Of a stretch of DNA of 64,000 bases, positions 9,496-18,670 are shown piece after piece. The stretch is taken from contig JBOHLG010000001.1 in NCBI GenBank assembly GCA_050729515.1, positions 124,001 to 188,000 of the forward strand. The letters run 5' to 3'. The DNA comes from Acaudatibacter sp050729515 (GTDB lineage: Bacteria; Pseudomonadota; Alphaproteobacteria; Caulobacterales; Caulobacteraceae). Position numbers and translations under genes: made by a program. The notes beneath the pieces were generated by a model. It did no database searches. It saw only the letters and a program-made list of their open reading frames with translations, and was not told the origin of the DNA. The stretch's first letter is position 1; every line of letters starts with the position of its first letter.

Positions 9496-9965
9496 GCGCC
9501 GCAGCGATCGTCACGCTCGTGGTCCGCTATGGCCTTGTGATGCTGTTCTTTCCGTTCAGCGCCCTGGACAAGATCTTCGGCTACGCCGGCGCGGTGAAGC
9601 AGGCGCAGGAGGTCTTCAAGGCCCGCAGCATCGCCTCCGCGGTCCTGCTGACGGGTCTGGGAATCGAAATCTTCATGTCGCTGGGCGTCGTCACCGGCGT
9701 CGCCGACCGCGCCTGCGCAGTGGTGATCGCCGGCTACTGTGCGGCGACGGCCGTGCTCTTCAAGCGTTTCTGGGCGCAGGGCGACTTCTGGGTCGCCGGC
9801 GACAGCAAGGGGCGAGGTCTGTTCTGGGATTTCCTGAAGAACCTGTCGCTCGGCGCCGGCTTTCTCCTGATCGTGATCGGGACCAATGGTTCGGGTCTGG
9901 CTCCCTTCCTGGCCCACCCGCTGGCCTCCAGCCATCCTTACGCGACGGCGGCGGAGGTCCGATGA
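9492..9965 (+). CDS. DoxX-like inner-membrane protein
   Basis: The product has 157 residues and four hydrophobic segments (about 5-25, 50-75, 78-95, 118-140). This is the size and pattern of DoxX/DoxD-type membrane proteins, often partners of oxidoreductases. It overlaps the GMC gene by 4 bp and the cupin gene by 4 bp, so the three are probably translated together. It may connect the GMC enzyme to the respiratory chain; that role is inference from the operon only. Confidence 0.75.
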   Translation: MSAAAIVTLVVRYGLVMLFFPFSALDKIFGYAGAVKQAQEVFKARSIASAVLLTGLGIEIFMSLGVVTGVADRACAVVIAGYCAATAVLFKRFWAQGDFWVAGDSKGRGLFWDFLKNLSLGAGFLLIVIGTNGSGLAPFLAHPLASSHPYATAAEVR

Positions 9966-10408
9966 GCGATCCGGGACGACGGCCGTCGGTTCCCTATTGG
10001 CATCTCTATGTCGACGAGAACGGCGTCAGCCATCAGCGCGAGTGCCGCCTCACGGAATACGAATTTGCCGGGGTCGGCCCGGCCGAGCCGCAATGGAGCG
10101 ACAAGCAGGGAACGCATCCCTCGACCGTCGTCTTCACGGTTCAGCCGGTGGGCTGGGTGGGAGACTGGCACGAAAACCCGGCCCCGCAATGGATCGTCGT
10201 GCTTTCCGGCGCTTGGTGGATCGAGAGCATGGACGGCATGCGCATCGAGCAAGGGCCGGGGGACGTCTCCTTCGGAGAGGACCAGGGCTGCACCGAGAAG
10301 GACGGCAAGAAGGGCCACCGTTCGGGCACGATCGGCAATGAGCCCGCCGTGCTCATGACCGTGCAGCTCCACATCGATCCGCAGCGAACGGCCTGCCCCA
10401 TCCGTTGA
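9962..10408 (+). CDS. Cupin domain protein
   Basis: The product has 148 residues with a small cupin fold. The first motif region is WHENPAPQWIVVLSGAWWIE and the second begins at EQGPGDVSFGEDQG. The motif histidines are only partly kept (His in WHEN; a second His in GHRSG), so metal binding is plausible but not certain. It lies between DoxX and gluconolactonase genes with a 4-bp overlap upstream and 7 bp downstream. A role as isomerase or ring-opening accessory enzyme is possible. Confidence 0.7.
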   Translation: MSDPGRRPSVPYWHLYVDENGVSHQRECRLTEYEFAGVGPAEPQWSDKQGTHPSTVVFTVQPVGWVGDWHENPAPQWIVVLSGAWWIESMDGMRIEQGPGDVSFGEDQGCTEKDGKKGHRSGTIGNEPAVLMTVQLHIDPQRTACPIR

Positions 10409-10415
10409 GACGGCG

Positions 10416-11318
10416 ATGAACCAGTACGAGATCTGCGACGATCGCTTTCGCGCCATGGCGCTTCCCAACGCCCCGCTCGAGACCCTCGCGGAGGGGTTCG
10501 GCTGGCTGGAGGGACCGGTCTGGTTCGCCGATCATGACTGTCTTTATTTCAGCGACATTCCCAATGACCGCGTCCTGCGCTGGAGCGAGGCGGGCGGCGT
10601 TTCGCTCTATCGCCAGCCGTCGGGCTTCGCCAACGGCCATACCCGCGACCGGCAGGGCCGCCTGATCGGCTGTTCCCATCAGGACCGCTGCATCACCAGG
10701 ACCGAACTCGATGGGAGGGTCACCAAGCTGGTCGACCGCTATCGCGGCAAGCGGCTCAATTCACCCAACGACATCGTCTGCAAGTCCGATGGATCGATCT
10801 GGTTCAGCGATCCGCTCTACGGCATCGACACCGATTACGAAGGGGGCAAGCAGGTTTCGGAGCTCCCGCCCGCGCTCTACCGGTTCGATCCCGAGACATC
10901 GGACCTGACCGTCGCGGCAGACGATTTCGAGGGGCCGAACGGCCTCGCCTTTTCGCCCGACGAGCGCGTCCTCTACGTGGCGGAGAGCGGGCGGCAGTTC
11001 GATCCCGATCCCAAGCAATATATCCGCCGGTTCGAGGTCGAGGCCGACGGGGGGCTTTCGGGGGGCGGGCGCTTCCACAAGATCGAACCAGGCTTCGCCG
11101 ACGGATTGCGCGTGGACGAAGAGGGCAACCTTTGGTCGAGCGCGGCCGACGGGGTTCACTGCATTGCTCCGGACGGCGCCTTGCTGGGCAAGATTCTTAC
11201 CCCCTCGTTGGTCTCCAATCTGGAGTTCGGCGGGCGAAACCGCTCACGCCTATTCCTCTGCGCCTCGCACGCCTTGATGGCGATCTACACCAACGCCCGG
11301 GGCTGCGCGCGCCCATGA
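10416..11318 (+). CDS. SMP-30/gluconolactonase family hydrolase
   Basis: The product has 300 residues and is a six-bladed beta-propeller of the SMP-30/LRE family. Typical features are EGPVWF near the N-terminus (Glu metal ligand), NSPNDIV (Asn/Asp ligands), FSDPLYGI and GPNGLAFSPDE. The family hydrolyses sugar lactones using one divalent metal ion. It sits downstream of a GMC oxidoreductase, where it could open the lactone formed by oxidation. The stop overlaps the next ATG (ATGA at 11315). Confidence 0.9.
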   Translation: MNQYEICDDRFRAMALPNAPLETLAEGFGWLEGPVWFADHDCLYFSDIPNDRVLRWSEAGGVSLYRQPSGFANGHTRDRQGRLIGCSHQDRCITRTELDGRVTKLVDRYRGKRLNSPNDIVCKSDGSIWFSDPLYGIDTDYEGGKQVSELPPALYRFDPETSDLTVAADDFEGPNGLAFSPDERVLYVAESGRQFDPDPKQYIRRFEVEADGGLSGGGRFHKIEPGFADGLRVDEEGNLWSSAADGVHCIAPDGALLGKILTPSLVSNLEFGGRNRSRLFLCASHALMAIYTNARGCARP

Positions 11319-12118
11319 CGGCCGGCCTCTCGGCGATCGCGGCGTTTCGCCTGACCACCGCCGAGCCCGAGCGGCTGATCGCCTTCTACCGGGCCATCGG
11401 CTTTACGGTGGGCGAGGCGGTGGCGATCTCGCCCCAGGAGATGACGCTGCTTGGCCTTCAGGGCGGGGGCAGGCGCATATCGCTGGGCCTGGGGGCGGGG
11501 CGCCTCGAGCTCGAGATCTTCGATCGTCAAGGCCGGCCGTATCCGGAGGGGGCCACCGCCGCCGATCTCTGCTTTCAGCATTTGGCGCTCCTCGCCGAGG
11601 ACGCCGCGGCGGCCTGGATCAAGGCCCGCGGTTGCGGCGCGAGGCCGATCTCCGCCGATGGCGCGGTGCGGCTGCCGGCCTCCGCGGGTGGGGTCACCGC
11701 GGTCAAGTTCCGCGACCCTGAAGGTCATCCGCTGGAGTTTCTTCAGTTTCCCGCCGGAGACGCCGCCAGCCGGATCGGCGGGCCGCGCATCGACCATTCG
11801 GCGATCAGCGTCTCGGATTCCGGCGCGAGTCGCCGCTTCTACCAATCTCTTGGTCTGGCCCCGGGCGCGTCCTCCCTGAATCACGGTCCGACGCAAGCCG
11901 GCCTCGACGGCCTCGCCGATGTCCGCGTCGAGGTGCAGGCGATGACGCCGCCCAGAGCCGCCCCGCACCTGGAGCTGCTCGGCTATCGCCATCCGGTGGG
12001 GCGTCGCTCGCCGCCGTCGCCGGCCAATGACGTCGCCGCCACCCGCATCCTCTGGAAGGCCGACCGCAATGCCCTGCTCCGCGATCCCGACGGGCATCTG
12101 CACGTGCTCGAGCGCTAA
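11315..12118 (+). CDS. VOC (glyoxalase/bleomycin resistance) superfamily protein
   Basis: The product has 267 residues with two VOC modules. The first spans about 8-150 (FRLTTAEPERLIAFYRAIGF ... VKFRDPEGHPLEFLQF) and the second about 160-265 (IDHSAISVSDSGASRRFYQSLG ... LLRDPDGHLHVLE). The metal-site residues HP.E and the terminal H.H are visible. VOC enzymes include glyoxalases, extradiol dioxygenases and epimerases; I cannot say which this is. The start was chosen at 11315 because it overlaps the stop of the preceding gene. It ends the coupled operon that starts at 7936. Confidence 0.85.
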   Translation: MTAGLSAIAAFRLTTAEPERLIAFYRAIGFTVGEAVAISPQEMTLLGLQGGGRRISLGLGAGRLELEIFDRQGRPYPEGATAADLCFQHLALLAEDAAAAWIKARGCGARPISADGAVRLPASAGGVTAVKFRDPEGHPLEFLQFPAGDAASRIGGPRIDHSAISVSDSGASRRFYQSLGLAPGASSLNHGPTQAGLDGLADVRVEVQAMTPPRAAPHLELLGYRHPVGRRSPPSPANDVAATRILWKADRNALLRDPDGHLHVLER

Positions 12119-12130
12119 CGGCGTCGCTCC

Positions 12131-13012
12131 TCATTTCACGCTCGCCGCCCGCGGGATTCCCTTCACCCCAGGCCTCAGGCGAAAGAGCGCCCCGGCGTGG
12201 GGCTCGCGCCGCTTCTGCTCTGCGCTGAGGCCGTCCGAGGCGCTGGTGACATAGAGCGAGCGCAGATCGCTGTCGCCGAACGCGCACATCGTGGGCTGGC
12301 TGACCGGCATGGCGATTTCGCCATCGAGGACGCCGTCGAACCGGTAGCGGCGGATGTGGCCGCCGCCATGCAGGGCGCACCAGTATCCGCCCTCGGCGTC
12401 CACGGCGGCGCCGTCGGGAATGCCGCGCCCCTCGCCCATCTCGGCGAAGCGGCAGCCAGCGCCGAGCCTCCCATCGGCCAGGTCATAGTCGTACGCGTAG
12501 ATCGCCCGCTCATAGCTGTGCGAGAGGAAGAAACGGCGGCCATCGGCGCTCCACGCCATGCCGTTGTGGAGTTCCGCCTGATCCGGCTGCGCTCGCAGGC
12601 CCCCGGCCAGCGTGAAGCTATGCAGGGCGCCTTTCCTCGGCGACGTCGACTCCTCGAGCGGATCGAACATCACCCCCACCCAGAAACGGCCCGCCGCATC
12701 GCAGATCCCTTCGTTGAAACGAAACAGCTGCGGGTCGAAGGGAGGGGGCGCCAGCAGCTCGAGCCCTCCGTCTTGGAGATCGAGGCGGTAAAGGCCGTCG
12801 CGCAGCGCGACCAGCGCCGCTCCCCCATCCATCAGGGCGAAGGCGCCGATGTCGCTGGTCACCGGCCATTTGCGATTTGTCCCCGCGACCGGATCATAGC
12901 GCTGCAGAGCCGGCTCCTTGACGTCGATCCAATAGAGCGCCGACTCCGCCGAGCTCCACGTCGGCGACTCGCCGATCACGGCGTGCGCATCGAGAACGAT
13001 TTCGATTTTCAT
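12131..13012 (-). CDS. SMP-30/regucalcin family sugar lactone hydrolase
   Basis: The product has 293 residues and is a second SMP-30-type propeller. It has GESPTWS at the N-terminus with the metal-ligand Glu, RFNEGICDAAGRFWVG, NGMAWSADGRRFF and PDGAAVDAEGGYW. It converges on the VOC gene with 12 bp between stops. It may act on the same kind of sugar lactone as the operon next door. The ATG at 13012 starts directly at the domain; an in-frame upstream extension to 13105 has no domain support. Confidence 0.9.
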   Translation of the reverse strand: MKIEIVLDAHAVIGESPTWSSAESALYWIDVKEPALQRYDPVAGTNRKWPVTSDIGAFALMDGGAALVALRDGLYRLDLQDGGLELLAPPPFDPQLFRFNEGICDAAGRFWVGVMFDPLEESTSPRKGALHSFTLAGGLRAQPDQAELHNGMAWSADGRRFFLSHSYERAIYAYDYDLADGRLGAGCRFAEMGEGRGIPDGAAVDAEGGYWCALHGGGHIRRYRFDGVLDGEIAMPVSQPTMCAFGDSDLRSLYVTSASDGLSAEQKRREPHAGALFRLRPGVKGIPRAASVK

Positions 13013-13204
13013 CGGCGTTGCTTCACGTCCTTTCCCGCCCGCCGCCAGAGCGCGACCAAAAGGCGGACCGCCGGTTGCAGGGCGATCCGATCCGGCCCGG
13101 CTCATGCTTCACGTCGACCGCTCCGCCTGAATGCATCTGGCCGTTGACGTTTTGCGGATCGGCAAAGGCTGGAACGCCCCGCCCGCCCCGTCGTTCGGTT
13201 TTTT

Positions 13205-13582
13205 GTGGAGACGGGACTGCTCAGAGACCAACGGATTCTGATCGCCGAGGACGAACCGATCATCGCGCTCGATCTGGCCAGCGCCATCGAGGAGGCCCTC
13301 GGCGAGGTGGCCGGGCCGGTGGCGAGCATCGAAGAGGGCCTCGCGATCCTCGCCGCGAAGGAGGTGCACGCCGCCATCCTCGACGTTCAGCTCGCAAACG
13401 AGGAGATCACGCCGCTCGCCTTCACCCTTCTCGGCGGACGCAAGGTGGTCGTCTTCCATACCGCCACGGTCGTGCCGGCGGCGATCCTCGAGCGGCACGG
13501 CGAGGTGAACGTCTGCCGAAAGCCGGCCCATTCGGGCGAGGTGGTGCGCCGGCTGGCGGAGGCGATCGCCAGGGCGCGGTGA
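13205..13582 (+). CDS. Stand-alone response-regulator receiver protein
   Basis: The product has 125 residues and only a CheY-like receiver domain. The acidic pair is in IAEDEP (about 13-17), the phospho-acceptor Asp in AILDVQL and the conserved Lys in VCRKPA. There is no output domain, so it probably acts by protein contact or as a phosphate sink, as is common in Alphaproteobacteria. The start is GTG at 13205. No cognate kinase is visible nearby. Confidence 0.85.
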   Translation: METGLLRDQRILIAEDEPIIALDLASAIEEALGEVAGPVASIEEGLAILAAKEVHAAILDVQLANEEITPLAFTLLGGRKVVVFHTATVVPAAILERHGEVNVCRKPAHSGEVVRRLAEAIARAR

Positions 13583-13771
13583 GGGGAAGAGCGCGGGTTT
13601 ATCAGCTTGGCGTGCTTTCGCTCGGATGCTTCTCGCGCTTGGCGCCCAGGTCGGATTCGAAATTCTCTCCGAGAGACTGAAAAGCTCATCTGTCTATTTC
13701 ACCCTGGAGGTGGTGACCCGAACCACGGCCACGCTTCGTCATCAACGCAAGTTGGGACCCTATTCATCCAG

Positions 13772-15226
13772 TCAAATTCCCGCGCCCAACTCGAGGAATT
13801 CATCGGCCGATAGTCCATGGGCCGGAGCAGCTCCGAGCTCCGCGGAGGCCATCCAAGACGCCAGACTGTCGACCTGGACTGAGATCTCCGGCACGGCCAC
13901 AATCTCCCACCAAGCCGGACAGGTGGCCGGCCCGATCGCGAACAGCCATTCCGATGCTTGACGTGCGCTGTCGAGCAGGGCGCCATTGGCGGTCTCCAGT
14001 CCAAGCCCCAGGGCATCGGACAGCATCAAGCCTCTTTGGCGCAATGAGGTCAGAAGCGGATCAGCCAAGTCTGCGAGATCGCGGCGCGGCCCTGTACAGT
14101 TGATGATCCAACGTGCGCGGAATCGTCGTTGCGCGCAGGCTGGGCCTTTCAAGGCGACCGTAAGCGCGCCCTCATCTCCCCGGCCGCACCGTCGAACGCC
14201 CACAATGCGAGTGGCCCGGACTTCAAGACGACCGCCGTCGATCAGACCGTGAACGGCGGTGGCGATACGCGGGGCCATCCGGTGACGATGGACATCCCAA
14301 TGTCGTCGGAGGTGGCGGAGGAACTGGCGTTTTGCGGATAGATCCCAACTATTCCAGACCGCAGGGATTGCCGGCCGCGCCGCGTCGAACACCCTTTGCC
14401 AGGGAATTCCACACTGCTCGGCAGCCGCGACCTGCTCGCGAATGAGACGGGTTAGGCTTCGCGGGGATGTGGGAAGGGCGCTCTTGACGTAGCGTGGCCA
14501 CTCACCGCCGCCGCGATGGATATGAGGCAGCAACCCCCGGCGGGAAATCGCCAGCATCGAGCCTTCACGCCCGCCGGCGGACAGCTTGAGGGCGATGTCC
14601 ACCATCGTGAGTCCGGCGCCCAGCAAAAGGACGGAATGGTTCGATCTGACGTCTGCGAGCGCATCGGCCGCCCACGGATCGGGGATGAAGTGCTCAGTGT
14701 CGTAGATCCAGTCGTCCGGCTCGCCTGGACGACGCGGAGGCAGGTTGCCCATCGCCAGGACAATTCGATCGGCCTCAATCGCCCGTCCGTCCCTGAGGCG
14801 GAGACCCCGCCGCGGGGTCTCCAGCAGCCCGACCGCCTCCCCACGGACCGCCGCAATACCTGGCCCAGGCCTGACGGTGAGCGCCTCGGCAAACCTCTCC
14901 TCCATGTAATCACCGAACAGTTCGCGCGGGATGAAGGCCGATTGGAGATCGCCGGGGCCTTCCGCAACGAATGCGCGCAGGGTGTCGGACGTGGACCGAA
15001 GGCCGCGGAGCCAAGCGCCGAACCGGGGCGTCAGACCGACCTCCATCCGGCTCACCGGCACGTTCAGGAAGTGGTCGGGCGAGCATGCCCCGTAGGCGAC
15101 GCCGCGCCCGATCCGACGCCCCCTCTCAATCACCAGGATCCTGAATTTGCGCGGCGCGATCCGATGGAGTTTTAGGGCGAAAAGTGCGCCGCTGAATCCG
15201 CCGCCCACAACCGCAACGGTTTTCAT
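13772..15226 (-). CDS. FAD/NAD(P)-binding protein (HI0933/SidA-like flavoprotein)
   Basis: The product has 484 residues. An N-terminal dinucleotide-binding fold has VVGGGFSGALFA at about 5-16. A second nucleotide-binding block follows at LLLGAGLTMVDIALKLSAGG. IINCTGP appears near the C-terminus, as in the family of uncharacterised FAD/NAD(P)-binding proteins related to hydroxyacylglutathione- and pyridine-dependent flavoenzymes. The ATG at 15226 is the start, since upstream sequence in this frame reads through a tRNA gene. The physiological substrate is unknown. Confidence 0.85.
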   Translation of the reverse strand: MKTVAVVGGGFSGALFALKLHRIAPRKFRILVIERGRRIGRGVAYGACSPDHFLNVPVSRMEVGLTPRFGAWLRGLRSTSDTLRAFVAEGPGDLQSAFIPRELFGDYMEERFAEALTVRPGPGIAAVRGEAVGLLETPRRGLRLRDGRAIEADRIVLAMGNLPPRRPGEPDDWIYDTEHFIPDPWAADALADVRSNHSVLLLGAGLTMVDIALKLSAGGREGSMLAISRRGLLPHIHRGGGEWPRYVKSALPTSPRSLTRLIREQVAAAEQCGIPWQRVFDAARPAIPAVWNSWDLSAKRQFLRHLRRHWDVHRHRMAPRIATAVHGLIDGGRLEVRATRIVGVRRCGRGDEGALTVALKGPACAQRRFRARWIINCTGPRRDLADLADPLLTSLRQRGLMLSDALGLGLETANGALLDSARQASEWLFAIGPATCPAWWEIVAVPEISVQVDSLASWMASAELGAAPAHGLSADEFLELGAGI

Positions 15227-15276
15227 CGGCAGGGCGCTCCGGAATTGGATCGAGAATACGACGGCGTTCAGAGCCG

Positions 15277-15362
15277 TGGTGCCCCAGGTCGGACTCGAAC
15301 CAACACGCCGTTGCCGGCAACAGATTTTGAGTCTGCCGCGTCTACCATTTCGCCACTGGGGC
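15277..15362 (-). tRNA. tRNA-Leu(CAA)
   Basis: An 86-nt class II tRNA with the 3' CCA encoded. The acceptor stem GCCCCAG pairs with CTGGGGC. The D-arm is GGCGAAATGGTAGAC-like, the anticodon loop CTCAAAA gives CAA, the variable arm is long, and the T-arm is GGTTCGAGTCC. The whole layout is that of leucine tRNAs reading UUG. It lies between the FAD protein and the LytTR gene on the same strand. Confidence 0.95.
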
Positions 15363-15423
15363 GGCGCTCGGGCCGATGTAGCCCGCCCGGACGCTCCGCT
15401 CAAACCATTGGCGAGCGTGGGAC

Positions 15424-16206
15424 TCAGAGCCAGCCTTCGCGCCTGAGGCGGGCGCTGTGGTTGCGGCTGACCGGAGCGGTGAGGCCGCAAGCGAGGCGAA
15501 GCTCGCCCCGCCCGCGTCGCCAACGAGCCCCTTCGATGGCGTCGGCCGCGACCCACCAGGAGCGGTGCGTCTGGCCGCCGGCGTCGCCTTCGAGCTCGTG
15601 CAGGGCGTCGGCGAACCGCAGGGTGATCAGCTCATCGCCGGCATCGGTGTGGACGCGCAGGTAGTGGTCTTCGGCCTCCACCGCGATGAGGCGAGCGGCG
15701 CGGCGCCTGGCGGACAACCTCCGGCGGAAGGCCTCGGCCGGGTCGCCTCGCTCCTCGGCGGCCGAATCGTCCGGGTCATGGGCGCGGCGCTCGGTCCACA
15801 GATCGCGCCAGGCGAGCTGGCGCAGGGCCATCACCGCGAAGCTGATCACGAACACCTCGAGCAGCAACGAGGCGAAATGGGGCTGGTCCGACCGCGGCCC
15901 CAGCAAGAAATAGGAGACCGCCGACACCAGCAGCGAGACGGGCACGGTCATCAGAACGACATCCGCCAACAGAGGCGCCCAGAAACCGGTGAGGCGCCGC
16001 CGGATCGGGATGTCGATGGCGAGGCCGATCACCCCGCCGCCGACGATGACGCTCGGCCAATAGACGAGGTCGACGACCGGTCCACGCGCGATGGTCCCGA
16101 AGGGGCCCAGGAGGCCCAGGAACACCCCGGCCGCCAGCATCAGAGCGGCCTCGGCGGCGGCGCGGCGACGGAGCTGGAGGATTCGGGGCTTCGCCATCGC
16201 GGTCAT
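15424..16206 (-). CDS. LytTR DNA-binding regulator with N-terminal membrane domain
   Basis: The product has about 260 residues. Four hydrophobic segments fill residues 15-135 (AALMLAAGVFLGLLGP, LVYWPSVIVGGGVIGLAI, LLADVVLMTVPVSLLVSAV, FASLLLEVFVISFAVMAL). The C-terminal 100 residues are a LytTR domain (LIAVEAEDHYLRVHTDAGDE, RSWWVAADAI, VSRNHSARL). This is a membrane-anchored transcription factor of a type common in Alphaproteobacteria. The signal and target genes are unknown. The ATG at 16206 was preferred; 16197 is also possible. Confidence 0.85.
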   Translation of the reverse strand: MTAMAKPRILQLRRRAAAEAALMLAAGVFLGLLGPFGTIARGPVVDLVYWPSVIVGGGVIGLAIDIPIRRRLTGFWAPLLADVVLMTVPVSLLVSAVSYFLLGPRSDQPHFASLLLEVFVISFAVMALRQLAWRDLWTERRAHDPDDSAAEERGDPAEAFRRRLSARRRAARLIAVEAEDHYLRVHTDAGDELITLRFADALHELEGDAGGQTHRSWWVAADAIEGARWRRGRGELRLACGLTAPVSRNHSARLRREGWL

Positions 16207-16330
16207 TTTGGCACGCGCCAACGGGATCGGGCGATCCGTTCACGCAAGAAAGGGCGCGGTTCGCGTCTTGGCGATTGCGAGGCTCAAAGCGCTCTTCCAA
16301 CCAAGCGGCGCTGGGAAACGGAGCCTGTCG

Positions 16331-17017
16331 ATGTCAGCCAAGACCAAGCGCGTGCGGGCCGGCCTCTGGGAGCTGGTGGCCGTCTCGAGCGTCGGCGGCG
16401 CGCTCTTCTCGTACCGCTATCTCGCGCCCCACCCGCCCCTGGTGGGCCACGACATCGCCGCAAATCTCTTCAAGCGGCCCTGGCTGGCCATACACGCGAG
16501 CCTGGCGGTGACCGCGCTTCTCGTGGGCCCCTTCCAGTTCGTCTCGCGGCTGCGGGCGCGCTCGCCCAGGACCCACCGCATCCTCGGGCGGGTCTATGTC
16601 GGCTCATGCCTCGGCGCGGCGCCCGCGGCGCTGGTTCTGGCCGCAGGAACCGATGCCGGTCCCATCGCCCAGGCGGCTTTCAGCACCCTGGCGGTCATCT
16701 GGTTCGTCTTCACCTTGAAGGCGGTGCGGCTGGCGATGGCGGGGCGGATCGCCGAACATCGGCGATGGATGGTGCGCTCCTTCGCCCTCACCTTCGCGGC
16801 GGTGACGCTTCGTCTCCTCCTGCCCTTCCCGCCGCTTCTCCTACATGCGAGCTTCCTCGACGGCTACCGGGCGATCTCCTGGATCAGCTGGACCTCGAAC
16901 CTGCTCATCGCTGAGGTCTGGCTGAACCGGACCTCTCTGCTCGGCCTCATCCGCGGCTGGGGAAAATCCGCCGCCGACGGCGAGGCGGAGCGCGTCCAGG
17001 GCTCGCTAGCGTCGTGA
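16331..17017 (+). CDS. DUF2306 family membrane protein
   Basis: The product has 228 residues and about six hydrophobic segments. It has the family signature GPFQFVSRLRARSPRTHRILGRVYV near the first cytoplasmic loop and AEHRRWMVRSFALTFAAVTLRL later. The function of DUF2306 proteins is not established. Its stop codon TGA (17015-17017) lies inside the CTAG-bounded repeat that follows, so the repeat sets the last residues. Confidence 0.8.
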   Translation: MSAKTKRVRAGLWELVAVSSVGGALFSYRYLAPHPPLVGHDIAANLFKRPWLAIHASLAVTALLVGPFQFVSRLRARSPRTHRILGRVYVGSCLGAAPAALVLAAGTDAGPIAQAAFSTLAVIWFVFTLKAVRLAMAGRIAEHRRWMVRSFALTFAAVTLRLLLPFPPLLLHASFLDGYRAISWISWTSNLLIAEVWLNRTSLLGLIRGWGKSAADGEAERVQGSLAS

Positions 17018-17172
17018 ATTTGTCGTTCGTTTTCCGCTTGGGGGAGGGCTCCGTGACGAACGTCAAATTCGTCAACGACACTAGATTCATTAGCTGGCTA
17101 GCAGCCTTCTCGATTCCGATGTTCGGCCGGCGTTCGCCCCAGGCGGGTCGAACCTCGGAATCGGGCTGCTTG
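17006..17172 (+). repeat. CTAG double-hairpin repeat, family I copy 1
   Basis: Two hairpins are separated by ATTCATTAGCTGG. The first is bounded by CTAG at 17006 and 17081. Its arms are GAATTTGTCGTTCG and CGAACGTCAAATTC. The second starts at CTAG 17098. Its outer arms are CTAGCAGCC and GGCTGCTTG and its inner arms GATTCCGATGTTCG and CGAACCTCGGAATC, so the inner stem has mismatches. It supplies the stop codon of the upstream gene. Confidence 0.85.
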
Positions 17173-17218
17173 CGCCGGGTTGACTTGGCGGCTGTGTCGG
17201 GGCGCATGTTTTGCCGTC

Positions 17219-18250
17219 ATGCACCGCTATTGGACTCTGTCGGGCCAAAAGCTCGGCCCCTGGCCGAAGGCCGCGGACTACGAGTTGCGCCAGCGCGAGG
17301 ATCCCGAGCCGGGGCCAGGACAGGCCCTGACCCGGACGATCTACGTCTCCCTCGATCCCTATCAGTGGGGATATCAGAAGCGCGGCGCGGTCCCCGCCGG
17401 CGCGCCATGCCATGCGCGCACCGTCGCCCAGGTCATCAAGAGCCGGGTGGATGACCTCGCCGAGGGCGACTTCGTCTTCTGCACCAACGGCTGGGCGGAG
17501 AAGGCCCTGATCGGTGAGGGGATCGAGCGGCCGGCCTACATGATCCCGCGCCGGCTCGATCCGGCCGAGGGGTCGATCTCCATGGCCGTGGGCGTCCTGG
17601 GAATGCTGGGGCTCACGGCCTGGTCAGGGATGATCCTGCAGGGCCAACCTCGGCCCGGCGAGACGGCCGTGGTCTCGGCGGCCAGCGGCGGGGTGGGCCA
17701 GATCGCCGGCCAACTCGCCAGGGCGGCGGGAGCGAGCGTGGTGGGGATCGCCGGGCGCGAGGAGAAATGCCGCTATGTGGTGGAGGAGCTGGGCTTCTTT
17801 GCCTGCGTCTCGCATCTTTCGCCAAGCCTGCCGGCCGACCTCGCCGCCGCCTGCCCGGCCGGGATCGACGTCTATTTCGAGAACGTCGGAGGCAAGGTCT
17901 TCGAGGCGGTCCTGCCGCTCCTCAACCCGGGCGCGCGGATGACGATCTGCGGCCTCATCGCCCACTATGGCGAGGCGGGCGACGCGCGCACTGCTCTCCT
18001 GAAGCGCGGCGAGCGGATCTTCGCCGAGCGCGGGATCACGGTCCAGGGACTCTTCGTCGGCGATTTCGTGGAGAAGCACGAGGCGGAGTTCCTCGCCCAC
18101 ATGCGCCCGCTCGTCGCCTCGGGCGAGGTCAAGTACCGCGAGGACGTTCGCGAAGGGATCGAGGCGCTTCCGGCCGCCTTCGCCGCCATGCTCAAGGGCG
18201 AGATGTTCGGCAAGGCGCTGGTCCGACTTGCCCCCGACCCGACGCCGTAG
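17219..18250 (+). CDS. NADP-dependent medium-chain oxidoreductase (CurA-like)
   Basis: The product has 343 residues and belongs to the zinc-independent MDR superfamily (curcumin/leukotriene B4 reductase type). It has the N-terminal GroES-like domain with TIYVSLDPYQWGY and the NADP-binding motif VVSAASGGVGQIAGQLAR near 155-172. FENVGGKVFEAVLPLLNPGARMTICG is typical of prostaglandin/curcumin reductases. It reduces activated C=C bonds. The ATG at 17219 starts at the domain; an earlier in-frame ATG at 17180 lies just after the repeat. Confidence 0.9.
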   Translation: MHRYWTLSGQKLGPWPKAADYELRQREDPEPGPGQALTRTIYVSLDPYQWGYQKRGAVPAGAPCHARTVAQVIKSRVDDLAEGDFVFCTNGWAEKALIGEGIERPAYMIPRRLDPAEGSISMAVGVLGMLGLTAWSGMILQGQPRPGETAVVSAASGGVGQIAGQLARAAGASVVGIAGREEKCRYVVEELGFFACVSHLSPSLPADLAAACPAGIDVYFENVGGKVFEAVLPLLNPGARMTICGLIAHYGEAGDARTALLKRGERIFAERGITVQGLFVGDFVEKHEAEFLAHMRPLVASGEVKYREDVREGIEALPAAFAAMLKGEMFGKALVRLAPDPTP

Positions 18251-18268
18251 AGGCCGGCTTTCCGCTGA

Positions 18269-18670
18269 TCAGACGACCGATCGGGCGGATTGCAACCCGA
18301 GGTGCTCGACAAAAGGATCGAAGTCGCGATCGGAAGAGAGCAACTCATGCTCATCGACGATACATCGCGTGGCGATGAGGATGTCGATGGTCTTGCGGAT
18401 CGTCACGCCTTGCGCGCGAAGGGCGCGGAAGTTGCGGGCGGCCTGAATGGCGAGGTCGTGGCCGCCGATCTCGACTGCGGTGAGCGAACCTAGAAGCCGG
18501 AGCGCAAGGTCGAACTCGCGATCATCGTCAAAGCCCTGCAGCACCTCAGCCAGCATGAGATCCCCAATCGCCAGCAATCCGGTCGCGAGCAGGGCATGAA
18601 GAGTGTCGGCCTGAGGCGTCGAGGCGCCGCGGAAGTAATCGATCCACACACTGGAATCGACCAGGATCAC
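18269..18670 (-). CDS. vapC: VapC-type PIN ribonuclease toxin
   Basis: The product has 133 residues and a PIN domain. The acidic site is visible as Asp5 (LVDSSVW), Glu42 (LAEVLQG), Asp96 (TIDILIA) and Asp114/Asp116 (SSDRDFDPF). It is the toxin of a type II toxin-antitoxin pair and cleaves RNA, often tRNA or rRNA. The start overlaps the stop of the antitoxin gene (ATGA at 18667-18670). Confidence 0.92.
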   Translation of the reverse strand: MILVDSSVWIDYFRGASTPQADTLHALLATGLLAIGDLMLAEVLQGFDDDREFDLALRLLGSLTAVEIGGHDLAIQAARNFRALRAQGVTIRKTIDILIATRCIVDEHELLSSDRDFDPFVEHLGLQSARSVV

